Part shown: positions 19,088 through 28,035 of the stretch, in pieces
How positions within the stretch are numbered: position 1 is the stretch's first letter
Layout of the letters: each line of letters opens with the position of its first letter
DNA from: Dechloromonas denitrificans
GTDB lineage: Bacteria; Pseudomonadota; Gammaproteobacteria; Burkholderiales; Rhodocyclaceae
Reading direction: 5' to 3'
Assembly: GCF_020510665.1 (NCBI RefSeq)
Contig: NZ_CP075187.1
Coordinates: 1,260,501-1,324,500, forward strand
Length of the DNA stretch: 64,000 nt
The notes under the pieces: generated by a model
What the model was told of the DNA's origin: nothing
What the model saw: only the letters and a program-made list of their open reading frames with translations
The model's database searches: none
Made by a program: the position numbers and the translations under genes

Positions 19088-21217
19088 TTAGATTTCAAAG
19101 CGCAAGCCGCCATAGACGAAACGTCCGCGGTTCGGTCCCCATATGTGAGTGACATCGACCGCACCGTCGGCATTGACCCACAACATGCCGTCGTGGTCGC
19201 TCTGCTTGAAGTTGAAAATGTTGTCGGCCCCGGCGAAGACTGCCCAGCGCTTGTCGATGGCGTACTGGATGCGGGTGTCTACGGTCCAGAAAGCCGGGCT
19301 CTTGTCCGGTTTGGCACTGCCGTCGAAGTTGTAGTGCTGCTCGTCGCGGTAGTAGAACTTTTTCAAATTCTGCGGACCGGTCCAGGTGGCACGTACGAAA
19401 ATATCGAGTGGGCCGCTGTCCCAGTCAGCGGTGAGATAGATGCGACGGTCTGGCCGGGCGAAGGCGAGGGTGCCGACCGGGAAGTCGTAGTGGGCCGCTT
19501 CGAGTCCAAGGCTGGCTGCCAGTGATTTGCTCACCTGGTAGCCCAACTGCATGTCCAGCCCTTTTACCTTGACGGATTCGCTGGCGCTTCTCAGTACTGA
19601 TTCCGTTGCGCCGACATCGAGGTAAGCCAGCTTGTCGAGCTTCGTGTAGTGTGCGTTGCCGAGAAACTTCCAGTCGCCATCCTGCCAGTCGAAGCTGTAC
19701 ATCAGGTTTTTCGATTTCTCGACACCACCGGTTTCGTTCCTGATGACCAGCGTCTTGAGAATGCCGTGATCCTGTTCGAAATAGCTGGTCGGTGCGCGAT
19801 AGCCCTGGCCCATCGAGAGGCGGCTATTGGCATGTTCGTTGTGATGCCACAGCAGGTTGACGCGTGGTGCCAGTTGCGTTCCATAAACATTATGGTTTTC
19901 ACCACGCAAGTTGACACCGACTTCGAGTTGCTCATCGAACAACGCATAGTTAGCCCCCACCCCCAGGCCCGGGGTACGGAAGGTATAGTTGTCGAGGCCG
20001 TTGGCCGGCGTTCCATCCGGCAATCGCGCTTGTGAACGTAGGTCCTCGTAGCGCCAATCGGCCAGCACCGTCCACACACCTCCGGCGAGGGGGGCCTTGA
20101 GGCTGCCCATCAGGTAACCCTGGTTCTGCTTCGCCTTGTAGATGTTGCCCTCGTAAAAAGAGTCCTGATCGTGGCGGGCATAGCCGACGGCAACATTGAG
20201 TAGCGCCTCGCCCAGGCGCTTTTCTCCAGTGACATAGGCCGATTGGCGTTGGGTGAAGATGATTTCGGAGAGCCCCGTACGGCCATCGGTATAGCTGACT
20301 TTGCTGCCGTTGACCGGATTAACCCATCCGTCGGCATAAGGCGAAGCATGGGCGCCCCTGGAAAAATTGAAAGGGTTGCCGCTGCGGCTGGCTTTGATGG
20401 CATCGTAATCGGTGCCCAGAGCACCACCATTGCGCTTTTCGTCGATTGCATCAATCCGCCCCTTGAGCTTGAAGCCGCCGAGATCGTCGACGAAAAACCC
20501 GATACCACCCAACTTGCGGTAATAACCGGTATATTCAGAGACACCATTGTCGTCACCATCGACCGAATCATGCTGGTTGGTGTGGATGTTGGCGGTTACG
20601 GCGCCAGCCGTGCCGGCGCTAGCGGCCTGGGCGTCGAGTCGGCGACTGCCGTATTGGCCGATAGCCATTTCGATCATGCCTTCATCCTTGACTGGACGCC
20701 GGGTCACCATATTGACCGTGCCAGCCAGTGCATCCGGGGTCAGTCCGGAGGCACCCGCTCCGCGCATCAGATCGATTCGTTCCAGTCCGCGCAGGCCGAC
20801 CGAATCCAGACCGTAAGCCTGTGAGACAGCGGAAAACAGAGGCACACCGTCGATCAGCAATGTCGTGTATCGGCCGGGCAGGTTATTCAGTGAAATGAAC
20901 CGGGCGTTACAGATCGAGCATTCAACCTGAACCGCCACCCCCGGCCGCTTGTCGAGTGCCTCGTTAATATTGGTGGCGCCGGATTTGGTGAATTCTTCAA
21001 CTGTGCAGCTTTCGACCGGGGCAATTTCGTTGCGCAGGTAAGGGCGCTTGGCACTGCTTTCCCGCTTGTTGCCGACAACGATTTCACCCAGCGTCTTTTC
21101 CTTTTCAGGCAAATCGGCTGCACTGGCCGGGGCTGCGACGAGTGCAGCAAGTATCCAGGCGACCGGTTTCAAGCGGAGGTTGTCTCGCTGCAAGTCTTTT
21201 GTGGAGAATACTTTCAT
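19088..21217 (-). CDS. TonB-dependent receptor with Cys pair in the plug domain
   Basis: A 709-residue outer-membrane receptor with an N-terminal signal ending near ASA, a TonB-box-like segment (LGEIVVGN), a plug (INEALDKRPGV, LLIDGVPLF, LERIDLMRGAGASG) and a beta-barrel ending in RFVYGGLRFEI. The plug holds a Cys pair in ECSICNARF plus an earlier Cys (ESCTVEEF). Related receptors with a Cys-x-x-Cys plug exist, but their ligand is not known to me. It lies between a beta-barrel protein gene and moxR inside the pseudopilus-redox run, so it may import the metal or compound that the run handles. Confidence 0.92.
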   Translation of the reverse strand: MKVFSTKDLQRDNLRLKPVAWILAALVAAPASAADLPEKEKTLGEIVVGNKRESSAKRPYLRNEIAPVESCTVEEFTKSGATNINEALDKRPGVAVQVECSICNARFISLNNLPGRYTTLLIDGVPLFSAVSQAYGLDSVGLRGLERIDLMRGAGASGLTPDALAGTVNMVTRRPVKDEGMIEMAIGQYGSRRLDAQAASAGTAGAVTANIHTNQHDSVDGDDNGVSEYTGYYRKLGGIGFFVDDLGGFKLKGRIDAIDEKRNGGALGTDYDAIKASRSGNPFNFSRGAHASPYADGWVNPVNGSKVSYTDGRTGLSEIIFTQRQSAYVTGEKRLGEALLNVAVGYARHDQDSFYEGNIYKAKQNQGYLMGSLKAPLAGGVWTVLADWRYEDLRSQARLPDGTPANGLDNYTFRTPGLGVGANYALFDEQLEVGVNLRGENHNVYGTQLAPRVNLLWHHNEHANSRLSMGQGYRAPTSYFEQDHGILKTLVIRNETGGVEKSKNLMYSFDWQDGDWKFLGNAHYTKLDKLAYLDVGATESVLRSASESVKVKGLDMQLGYQVSKSLAASLGLEAAHYDFPVGTLAFARPDRRIYLTADWDSGPLDIFVRATWTGPQNLKKFYYRDEQHYNFDGSAKPDKSPAFWTVDTRIQYAIDKRWAVFAGADNIFNFKQSDHDGMLWVNADGAVDVTHIWGPNRGRFVYGGLRFEI

Positions 21218-21244
21218 GGATGCCTTAAACAGGGGGGAGAAAGA

Positions 21245-22306
21245 TCAGAAGTCGTGGCGATAGCCAAGGCGAGCCGACCAACTGTCGGCAATGACTTCGT
21301 TGAGAGAGGTTTCGATGCTTCCGCCACTGGCGGGGTAGAGGATTCGCTTGCCATCCTTCAACTCGAACTTCCGCATTGATAGATCCAGCGTCAGGCGGTG
21401 TGACTGGAAGAGTCGCCAGTCGGCACCAAGTTCGTTTTCCCATCCGCGCCCGTAGCCTTCATGTACGAAACTGATCGGATGGGCACGATCGCTCCGCAGA
21501 TTCCAGTCAGCTTCGGCCCGGTAATCGAACCAGTGATGTTTGATCGTCGCGCGCAAGGCAAATTGGGCAAGCGGTTCGAATTCGGCTGAAAGGCCTTGCC
21601 AGACGCTGCTCCAGACCGGGTTGTACTTGCTGTCCAAACCCGGAAATGAGCCCAGGGGCGTGGTGAAACCATAGGCCGATATGACTTGCTGTCCGTCGCG
21701 CATGCGGTACAGGCTGTCGTAACGTGCCAGGCCGAGCATCGGTGTCAGCGAATTACCTTTGCCCAGCGGTAGTTTCCAGCCGGCACCGAGCGAGATATCG
21801 AACATCCGGCTGTCTTGCGGTTTGGCATAAGAGCGGGAGAACTCACCTTGCCGATCGCTCAGAAGATAATCCGAGTCCTGCACCTCGCCACCGGCGATGG
21901 CTTGGGCATAGGCCAGATGCCCCTTGATGGTCAAGCCGGAGGTATGTGTCCAGTCACCGTCGACACGAATTTCGCTTGCAGGCACATGCCAGGTCAGTTC
22001 GGAAGCGATATTGGCGCCGTTGCCCGGAATGTTGTACCGAAGCTTGTCGTGGCGATATCCGGATGAGAGCTTCAGGTAACCGCTTCCCTGGATTTCCGGC
22101 CAACTCGTTGTCAGCGCTACTTCGCGTTCACCATCCGGTGTAAATACAGTCAGGACGGGGGTCTCGGTGGGGGTGAGGTCGACATGACGAGGCCCGTCTG
22201 CATCGAACACAGCCATGCTCGCCGAGGCCAGCGGGTCGGCCTGTGCCGGCAGGCTAAACACCAGGACGATTGTCGCGGTCGACAAGGTAAAACAGTCAAT
22301 TCTCAC
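21245..22306 (-). CDS. Outer-membrane beta-barrel protein, omptin-like architecture
   Basis: A 353-residue exported protein with an N-terminal signal (cleavage near AQA), a short N-terminal segment of about 50 residues and then alternating aromatic/polar beta strands ending in RLGYRHDF, typical of outer-membrane barrels. Stretches such as SELTWHVPASE, DWTHTSG and EVQDSDYLLSD recall the omptin/Pom type of ten-stranded barrel. The omptin protease residues cannot be assigned with confidence, so protease activity is not claimed. Its ATG overlaps the secretin stop by 4 nt, implying a physical or functional link to the secretin. Confidence 0.65.
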   Translation of the reverse strand: MRIDCFTLSTATIVLVFSLPAQADPLASASMAVFDADGPRHVDLTPTETPVLTVFTPDGEREVALTTSWPEIQGSGYLKLSSGYRHDKLRYNIPGNGANIASELTWHVPASEIRVDGDWTHTSGLTIKGHLAYAQAIAGGEVQDSDYLLSDRQGEFSRSYAKPQDSRMFDISLGAGWKLPLGKGNSLTPMLGLARYDSLYRMRDGQQVISAYGFTTPLGSFPGLDSKYNPVWSSVWQGLSAEFEPLAQFALRATIKHHWFDYRAEADWNLRSDRAHPISFVHEGYGRGWENELGADWRLFQSHRLTLDLSMRKFELKDGKRILYPASGGSIETSLNEVIADSWSARLGYRHDF

Positions 22307-24585
22307 GGCCGTTCAACCGCTTGCTCGAATGGGTGGCGGGAAATGGCATAAGCCCATGTCCACGATCCGGTACCGGGGGCGGCATCGAGTTGGGTGCGCT
22401 CCAGCACCATCGCGGCCCAGCGCCCGCGGATTAGGGTTGGCGTCAGCTGCCCTGGTTTCGTTCCCGGGTTGATGATCTGCAAGGCCGTTACATAGAGGCC
22501 GTCGCGTTGCCAACTGGCACTCGGCCTGGCTTCCATGCCGTTAGCCAGTTGCAGGCGATTATGGTCGTTGAGTGGTACTGCGCGAAGGCCTTCAGGTGGT
22601 ATGGCAGTTGGGTCTTTCTGACGAACGGCGGTCGCTGCGGCCCTGGCCAGTGCGGCGAAGCTGGTATCTCCATCCTGGCCTCCGGCAATTGTCGAGGCTG
22701 GAAGTGCCGGTGGATTGTTGGTCAGCTTGGGGATGATCGGCGTATTTGGCACGGTCGCAGTCAAAGCATTGAAATCCTGCCGCTTGGCAGCGGCGATGCT
22801 ATCGCCGTCTTCCGGATTCTCGATGATGGTCGGTGTGATCAGCAGGACGATTTGGGTCCGTATCTTGGCCCTGACATCGCGCTTGAAGAAGAAGCCGAGC
22901 ACCGGTACATCGCCGAGCACCGGTACCTTTTCGTCGTCCCGGGTGAGGGTTTCCTTGATCATGCCGCCAATGGCTACTGTCATGCCATGCTTGGCATGAG
23001 CCGTAACCTGCAGGTTGGCGGTGTTGACCGTGTCGATCGGGAAATAAATGACGTTGCCACTGGCGGTGGAGATCGGAATCGTTGCATCGCCGATCTTGAC
23101 GGTTGAACTGTCTTGGTCGACCGTCAGGCTGATTGAATGGTCGCCATTGATCCGCGGCAGGATCGCCAGGCTCTGGCCGACATCGCGTTTTTCGGTCTCG
23201 ACGGTGATCGTCGTATTGGTCGCACCAGTTGTCCCGGTCACGCTTTGCGATGAAGCACCGACCGTCAGCACGCGCTCATCGCCGATGAATAGCCGGGCTA
23301 TCTGGTTGTTGGCGGCAACCAGCATCGGTGAAGAAAGAACCTTCAGCTTGTTCTCGTTGGCCAGCAGTTGCAGGCGCAAACTCAATGAACTACTCATGAT
23401 CTGCCAGATCAGGTTGGCATTTTGCTCGACGGCGAACAAGCCCGAACCCAGGCTGTTGCGAGGTGTGATGCCGGTAGTGTTGGTCGTACCCCAGCCACCA
23501 GGCCCATTGGTCGTTCCCTTGCTGCCGGTCCCGATGTCGAACACTGAGCGGTAGCCTTCATCCAGCGTCACCTCAAGGATTTTCATCTCCAGCAAAACTT
23601 GCTTGGGCGGTTGGTCCATGTCGGATACCAGCTTGCCAATTTCCTTGAGAGCCTGTTCGTCACCGGTTCGTACCATCAACAAGTTGTTCAGCTTGTTGTA
23701 GGTAACCAGGATGGCCGGTCCTTGCCGGGCAGCCATTTCCTGGATGTCGGACCCCGATAGCAAGGGTTGTCCGTTGGCATCGAGCCTGGTCTGAGCGGCG
23801 ATCCTGTCCTGGCTCATGCGATTGAGGTCGGTCGTCGGATCGTAATTGGTGGCGCCTTGCGCGCTGCCGCCGGCGCGCCCAAGGTTGCCTGCTCCCTGCG
23901 ACGAGTCAAACATGCCGGTGTTGCCTATCGCACCAGCATTGCCCGTGGCATTGTTGTTGCCCCCCTGATTGCTGCTACCGCCCCTTGCCTGGTTACCGGA
24001 GGCGTTGCCCGATCCGCCGCGTCCGCCCGAAGACGTCCGGTTACCGCTGCCCAGTGACGTTGGCGGCATTTCCTCGATCGGATTACTGAGTGCGACGCGT
24101 GCCCCGAACAGTGCCTTGATGGCATTGGCGGTTGAAACTACGTTGTGATGGCGCAGCGTAAATACCTGCGTTTTCTCGTCGCGGACGATGGCCAGGTCCT
24201 TTTGGTACTCTTCGCTGCTCATGATCACGTAGGTTTTTGAACTTGAGTCGAAGCGATACCAGACGCCGGCGGCACGACATAGATTACGTACCATGTCGTC
24301 GACACTGGCGTCGTGTAAATAGAGCGAAACGATCAAATCTGAAACTTTGTTGGTCACGACAACATTCGCGTTGCCGATCTGCGACAACAGGCGTGCGACA
24401 TCTTCAAGACGGATCTGGGATAGCTGGAAGGTGCCGAGCGCGCCCGGTACCGGTTTTTTTTCCCCGGCAGGACGGGCCGATGACTTGCTTGCAGTCGTCG
24501 CCGGCTTCGCCGCTTCAACGGCAAATGCAGGAAAAGAGATCAGACCGGCGGCGAAAACGATCAGGGGGTAGGGGAGTCTTTTCAT
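22303..24585 (-). CDS. Secretin, MshL/PilQ/GspD-like, with linker and extra C-terminal domain
   Basis: A 760-residue outer-membrane secretin with a signal peptide of about 22 residues. An N-terminal STN/N0-like domain (about 50-125) is followed by an N1-like domain (140-175), a Gly/Asn/Ser-rich low-complexity linker (about 178-247), a second N domain (290-330) and the secretin barrel (335-590) with the hallmark VPVLGDVPVLGFFF and TQIVLLITP. Beyond the barrel are about 170 more residues. The last 70 or so (GLYVTALQIINPG, RGRWAAMVLERTQL) look to me like the C-terminal part of the TIGR03749 family of integrative-element proteins, a weak visual match. The secretin forms the outer-membrane channel of the machine encoded upstream. 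Confidence 0.92.
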   Translation of the reverse strand: MKRLPYPLIVFAAGLISFPAFAVEAAKPATTASKSSARPAGEKKPVPGALGTFQLSQIRLEDVARLLSQIGNANVVVTNKVSDLIVSLYLHDASVDDMVRNLCRAAGVWYRFDSSSKTYVIMSSEEYQKDLAIVRDEKTQVFTLRHHNVVSTANAIKALFGARVALSNPIEEMPPTSLGSGNRTSSGGRGGSGNASGNQARGGSSNQGGNNNATGNAGAIGNTGMFDSSQGAGNLGRAGGSAQGATNYDPTTDLNRMSQDRIAAQTRLDANGQPLLSGSDIQEMAARQGPAILVTYNKLNNLLMVRTGDEQALKEIGKLVSDMDQPPKQVLLEMKILEVTLDEGYRSVFDIGTGSKGTTNGPGGWGTTNTTGITPRNSLGSGLFAVEQNANLIWQIMSSSLSLRLQLLANENKLKVLSSPMLVAANNQIARLFIGDERVLTVGASSQSVTGTTGATNTTITVETEKRDVGQSLAILPRINGDHSISLTVDQDSSTVKIGDATIPISTASGNVIYFPIDTVNTANLQVTAHAKHGMTVAIGGMIKETLTRDDEKVPVLGDVPVLGFFFKRDVRAKIRTQIVLLITPTIIENPEDGDSIAAAKRQDFNALTATVPNTPIIPKLTNNPPALPASTIAGGQDGDTSFAALARAAATAVRQKDPTAIPPEGLRAVPLNDHNRLQLANGMEARPSASWQRDGLYVTALQIINPGTKPGQLTPTLIRGRWAAMVLERTQLDAAPGTGSWTWAYAISRHPFEQAVERP

Positions 24586-25181
24586 CGTAAGGTGATCTTG
24601 TTGCCCTGGGGCAGGCCAGGATGGGTCAGGGTGACGCCGTCCACAGCGCCGACATGGATGGTGAAGGTACCTAGATCGCCGAAGTCGACCAGGTCGCCGT
24701 CCTTGACGAGGATGGCTTGCTGCCCGCGGACGAGCAATTGAGCGCCGCGCCCACGTGCAGTGACCAGCAGCGCTTTGACCTGGACCTGACGCTGTATATC
24801 CAGCTTGCTGGCAACCGGCAGGCCGCTGAAATTGCCCGGTGAGCGACGGCCATCGCGTAATTGTGGCGAGACTTCGAACGGGTCGATCATTGTCTCCATC
24901 CGTCGCCCCGGCGGAATTTCACGCCTCGCCGGCGACTCCGCCAGCGGCTGCGTTTCGGGTGCAGCCGACTCTCCTGAGAGCTTGCCGATTTGGCGGTTGA
25001 CCGATTCGGCATAGCGGCCAATGGTGACGAGGTTTTCGCGCATTGACGGCTGCAGGTCGACAGTCTTGTCGCGCGACAACTCAAGCGCCTTGTTCTGAGC
25101 CCATGCCGGTGCGCTCAGGGCAAGTACCAGAAGACCGCAGGCGAAGTGTGGGGCTTTGTTTGGGGGGATACGATGGGGCAT
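24582..25181 (-). CDS. Periplasmic PilP/MshK-like accessory protein
   Basis: A 199-residue protein with a signal peptide (cleavage near AWA), a Pro/Arg-rich disordered middle and a C-terminal beta domain of about 75 residues (VKALLVTARGRGAQLLVRGQQAI, ending in GNKITLR). Position between GspF and the secretin, and the layout, fit the PilP/GspC/MshK role: linking the inner-membrane platform to the secretin N domains. Sequence similarity is too low to name the family firmly. Its stop overlaps the secretin start. Confidence 0.6.
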   Translation of the reverse strand: MPHRIPPNKAPHFACGLLVLALSAPAWAQNKALELSRDKTVDLQPSMRENLVTIGRYAESVNRQIGKLSGESAAPETQPLAESPARREIPPGRRMETMIDPFEVSPQLRDGRRSPGNFSGLPVASKLDIQRQVQVKALLVTARGRGAQLLVRGQQAILVKDGDLVDFGDLGTFTIHVGAVDGVTLTHPGLPQGNKITLR

Positions 25182-25189
25182 GGATATAC

Positions 25190-26422
25190 TCAGCCGCCTC
25201 CGGTCGATACGGCCAGGACGGCTTGAAAAAAAGCGTAATAAACAAAGCCGACGATGCCGCCGATCAGTAGCGTCAATACCGGCTCGATCATCGATGACAG
25301 GAACTTGACGCGGGCATCCAGTTCTTTCTGATAATGCTTGCCCAATGCTTCCATCACGCTCTCCATTTCGCCGCTGCGCTCGCCGACGGCAGCCATGTGC
25401 CGAACCAGAGGGGGGATAGGCTGACGATCGAGGGCGACAGCCAGTGCGCGGCCTTCGAGTACCTGTTCGCAGGCTGAATTGAGGGCCGATGAGAGTGCGC
25501 TATTGCCGACGATCTGCGTAATCGAGCGCAGAGCTTCCAGCACTGTCAGGCGGCTTTTCAAGAGCAGGCCGAAAGTCCAGGTTGCTTGTGCCATGGCTGC
25601 CGCCATCAGGGTGCTGCCGAGGATGGGGACGTGCAGGAAAATACGATCCATGGTCAGGCAGATGATCGGAAAACGGCGTACCAGGACGAGTCCGACAATC
25701 GTTCCGGCGATCCCCATGATCAATAATCCGCCCCAATGCTGGAGCCAGTCAGCGATATCCATCATGGTCTTGGCGGCCCAGGGAATTTTCTTGCCGCGTG
25801 ATTGCAGGAACACAGCAAACCGCGGTACGACAGAACCGACCAAGAACGAAATCACACCAATTGCGGCCAGCATGACGATGCTTGGATAGGTCAGCGCTGT
25901 CATCAACTGCCGGCGAATGTCGGCCCGGCGCTCGGTCAAGGCAGCCAGTCGGTCAAAAACCGAGTCGAGCTCGCCTGATGCTTCACCGGCTTCGGCCAGC
26001 TTGATGGCGATGCGCGGAAAGGTTGAGTTTTCCATGGCCAGTGCCGCCGAAAAACTGCTGCCGGAACGAATACGATCGGCACAACGTTCAAGTTGCATCG
26101 TCAGCCGCGGCCGGCTGGCCAGTTTGCCTGCCGCCTCCAGGGCTTCGAGAATGGTGTGACCGGCCCGCAGCATCAATTGCATCTGGCGGTAGAACAACAT
26201 CATGTCGCTGTTGCGTACTGAGAGCCCGCTGTGGAACCAGCGTCCGAAGGCACGCATTGCGTCGAGCAGCGAACGTTTTTCAAGATCGCCTTGCTGCAGT
26301 TCAAGAATGCGCAGACCCTGGCCACGCAGCAGCGTGCGCGCTTCGTTGAGATCGGCTGCTTGCAATTGCCCCTGCAACTCCTTGCCTTGCGCATTAAGGC
26401 CGAGATAGCTGAATGTCGCCAT
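25190..26422 (-). CDS. GspF/PilC-type inner-membrane platform protein
   Basis: A 410-residue protein with two repeats of the T2SS F domain (QMQLMLRAGHTILEALE, then GLLLKSRLTVLEALRSI) and three to four membrane segments, including the terminal VLTLLIGGIVGFVYYAFF. GspF/PilC proteins sit at the base of the pilus, contact the assembly ATPase and rotate or guide pilin polymerisation. The start follows the GspE stop by 5 nt. Confidence 0.95.
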   Translation of the reverse strand: MATFSYLGLNAQGKELQGQLQAADLNEARTLLRGQGLRILELQQGDLEKRSLLDAMRAFGRWFHSGLSVRNSDMMLFYRQMQLMLRAGHTILEALEAAGKLASRPRLTMQLERCADRIRSGSSFSAALAMENSTFPRIAIKLAEAGEASGELDSVFDRLAALTERRADIRRQLMTALTYPSIVMLAAIGVISFLVGSVVPRFAVFLQSRGKKIPWAAKTMMDIADWLQHWGGLLIMGIAGTIVGLVLVRRFPIICLTMDRIFLHVPILGSTLMAAAMAQATWTFGLLLKSRLTVLEALRSITQIVGNSALSSALNSACEQVLEGRALAVALDRQPIPPLVRHMAAVGERSGEMESVMEALGKHYQKELDARVKFLSSMIEPVLTLLIGGIVGFVYYAFFQAVLAVSTGGG

Positions 26423-26427
26423 GCAGC

Positions 26428-28035
26428 TTACCCATTCATCCGCAGATAAGGCCGGACTTCGGCCAGGCTGGTCAGATTCTGGCGAACTTTTTGCCGGGCA
26501 TCGTCACCCAGTCGCCAGTAGTTGCCGGCGGCCTGCATCAGTTCGCGCTCGCTGGCGTCATTACCGATTCGCTCGGCTAGTTCTCCGTCCAGCCAGAGCG
26601 ATTCGAAGACACCGATCCGGCCGCGATAGCCAGTGCCCAGGCAGCGAGGACAACCGCAGGGTTGTGCAATATTGCAGGCTTCGCCATCCGGCACCTTGAG
26701 CAAACTTCGCTCCTCGTCCGTAGCCGGATGCGAGTCCCGACAGTGCGGGCAGAGCATGCGAACCAGACGCTGGGCGATGACGCCGTGCAACGTGGCGCCG
26801 ATCAGAAAGCGTTCGCAGCCGATGTCGGAGAGACGGGTGATCGCACCGACTGCCGTGTTGGTGTGTAGCGTAGACAGCACCATGTGGCCGGTGGTCGCTG
26901 CCTTTAGGGCGACGTCTGCCGTGTCAAAATCGCGTATTTCGCCCACCAGGATGACGTCCGGGTCGTGGCGCAGGAAGCTGCGCAAGGCGTCGGCAAAACC
27001 GATTTTGCCGCCGACCTGGACCTGAGAAATGCCGGGGATTACCTGTTCTACCGGATCTTCTGCTGTCAGGATGTTCAGCGCGTTGGCGTCGAGCTCTCGC
27101 AATACCGCATAGAGCGTCGTACTTTTGCCGCTACCGGTTGGCCCCGTAACCAGCACGATGCCGTGCGGGTGGGCCAGCGCTTCGCGCAGGCGCTCGATCA
27201 TGAATGAGGGCATTCCCAGCGAATCCAGTGTTTGCCGGCCAGGGTCGCTTTTCATGATGCGCAAGGTCAGCCGTTCACCGAATTTTGTTGGAGCGGATGC
27301 GACGCGCATTTCGACCGGCTGTTCGTTGATCGTGTGATTCAGTCCACCATCCTGCGGCGCCCGCGACTCGGCAATATCCATGCCGGACAGTACCTTGATG
27401 CGTGAAATCATGCCTTCGCCCAGCGCCTTGCCAAGCGAACTGCCCCAGGCCTGCATGCGGCCATCGACGCGCAGGCGGATTTTGACAGCCTCTTTTTCAC
27501 TTTCGATGTGGATGTCGGATGCACGGCGCAAAACGGCATCGCGTAGCAGTCGGTCGAACAGGGCGACCGGGTCTTCGGCAGCACTATCGCGCGCATCGCT
27601 TGGGGCAAAACGAGCCAATACCGGGGCCAGAGCCTCCGGGTCGGCGACGGCCAGGCTCAATTCGATGCCGGTCAGTACGCGCTTTGCGGTTTCAATGCCG
27701 AGTTGGTCACTGGGGTCGCTCAGTACAATGACCAGATGGCCTTCCGGCGTACGCATCGGTGCCATCGGGTGACGCTTGATCAGCGTGCCAGGCAGGCGAC
27801 TGGCCGCAGCCAGGTCAAGCTCCCATCGCTCCAACTGGGCGTAGGGAAGACCGTGGATCTGGGCCAGCGCCAGGTAGAAGGCGGTCCGCGGCAAACCCAG
27901 TTCGCGTGACAAGGCATCGAGCAGCGTCATGCGCGTCGCTCTGGCCTGGGCGCGCAGGCGATTGACCAGGTCACGGTCGAACAACTCGGCCTGCAAGCCG
28001 GCGTTGATCAGTGTCGCTTCGTTCAGTGTACTCAT
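26428..28035 (-). CDS. GspE/PilB/MshE-type assembly ATPase
   Basis: A 535-residue secretion ATPase with an N-terminal GspE_N/MshEN-like domain (about 1-140). The catalytic domain has Walker A GPTGSGKST (near residue 300), an Asp box (AEDPVEQ), Walker B (DPDVILVGEIRDFDTA) and a His box (STLHTN). A zinc-binding Cys set follows (CPHC near 428, CGCPRC near 461), as in PilB/GspE. It should power assembly of the prepilin-like subunits. The first 140 residues resemble MshEN domains, which in some homologues bind cyclic di-GMP; a cyclic di-GMP enzyme is encoded at the far end of the run. Confidence 0.95.
   Translation of the reverse strand: MSTLNEATLINAGLQAELFDRDLVNRLRAQARATRMTLLDALSRELGLPRTAFYLALAQIHGLPYAQLERWELDLAAASRLPGTLIKRHPMAPMRTPEGHLVIVLSDPSDQLGIETAKRVLTGIELSLAVADPEALAPVLARFAPSDARDSAAEDPVALFDRLLRDAVLRRASDIHIESEKEAVKIRLRVDGRMQAWGSSLGKALGEGMISRIKVLSGMDIAESRAPQDGGLNHTINEQPVEMRVASAPTKFGERLTLRIMKSDPGRQTLDSLGMPSFMIERLREALAHPHGIVLVTGPTGSGKSTTLYAVLRELDANALNILTAEDPVEQVIPGISQVQVGGKIGFADALRSFLRHDPDVILVGEIRDFDTADVALKAATTGHMVLSTLHTNTAVGAITRLSDIGCERFLIGATLHGVIAQRLVRMLCPHCRDSHPATDEERSLLKVPDGEACNIAQPCGCPRCLGTGYRGRIGVFESLWLDGELAERIGNDASERELMQAAGNYWRLGDDARQKVRQNLTSLAEVRPYLRMNG

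Noticed and set aside
23845..24054. Possible tandem repeat in the secretin gene
   Set aside because: The segment is Gly/Asn/Ser-rich low complexity without a fixed repeat unit.
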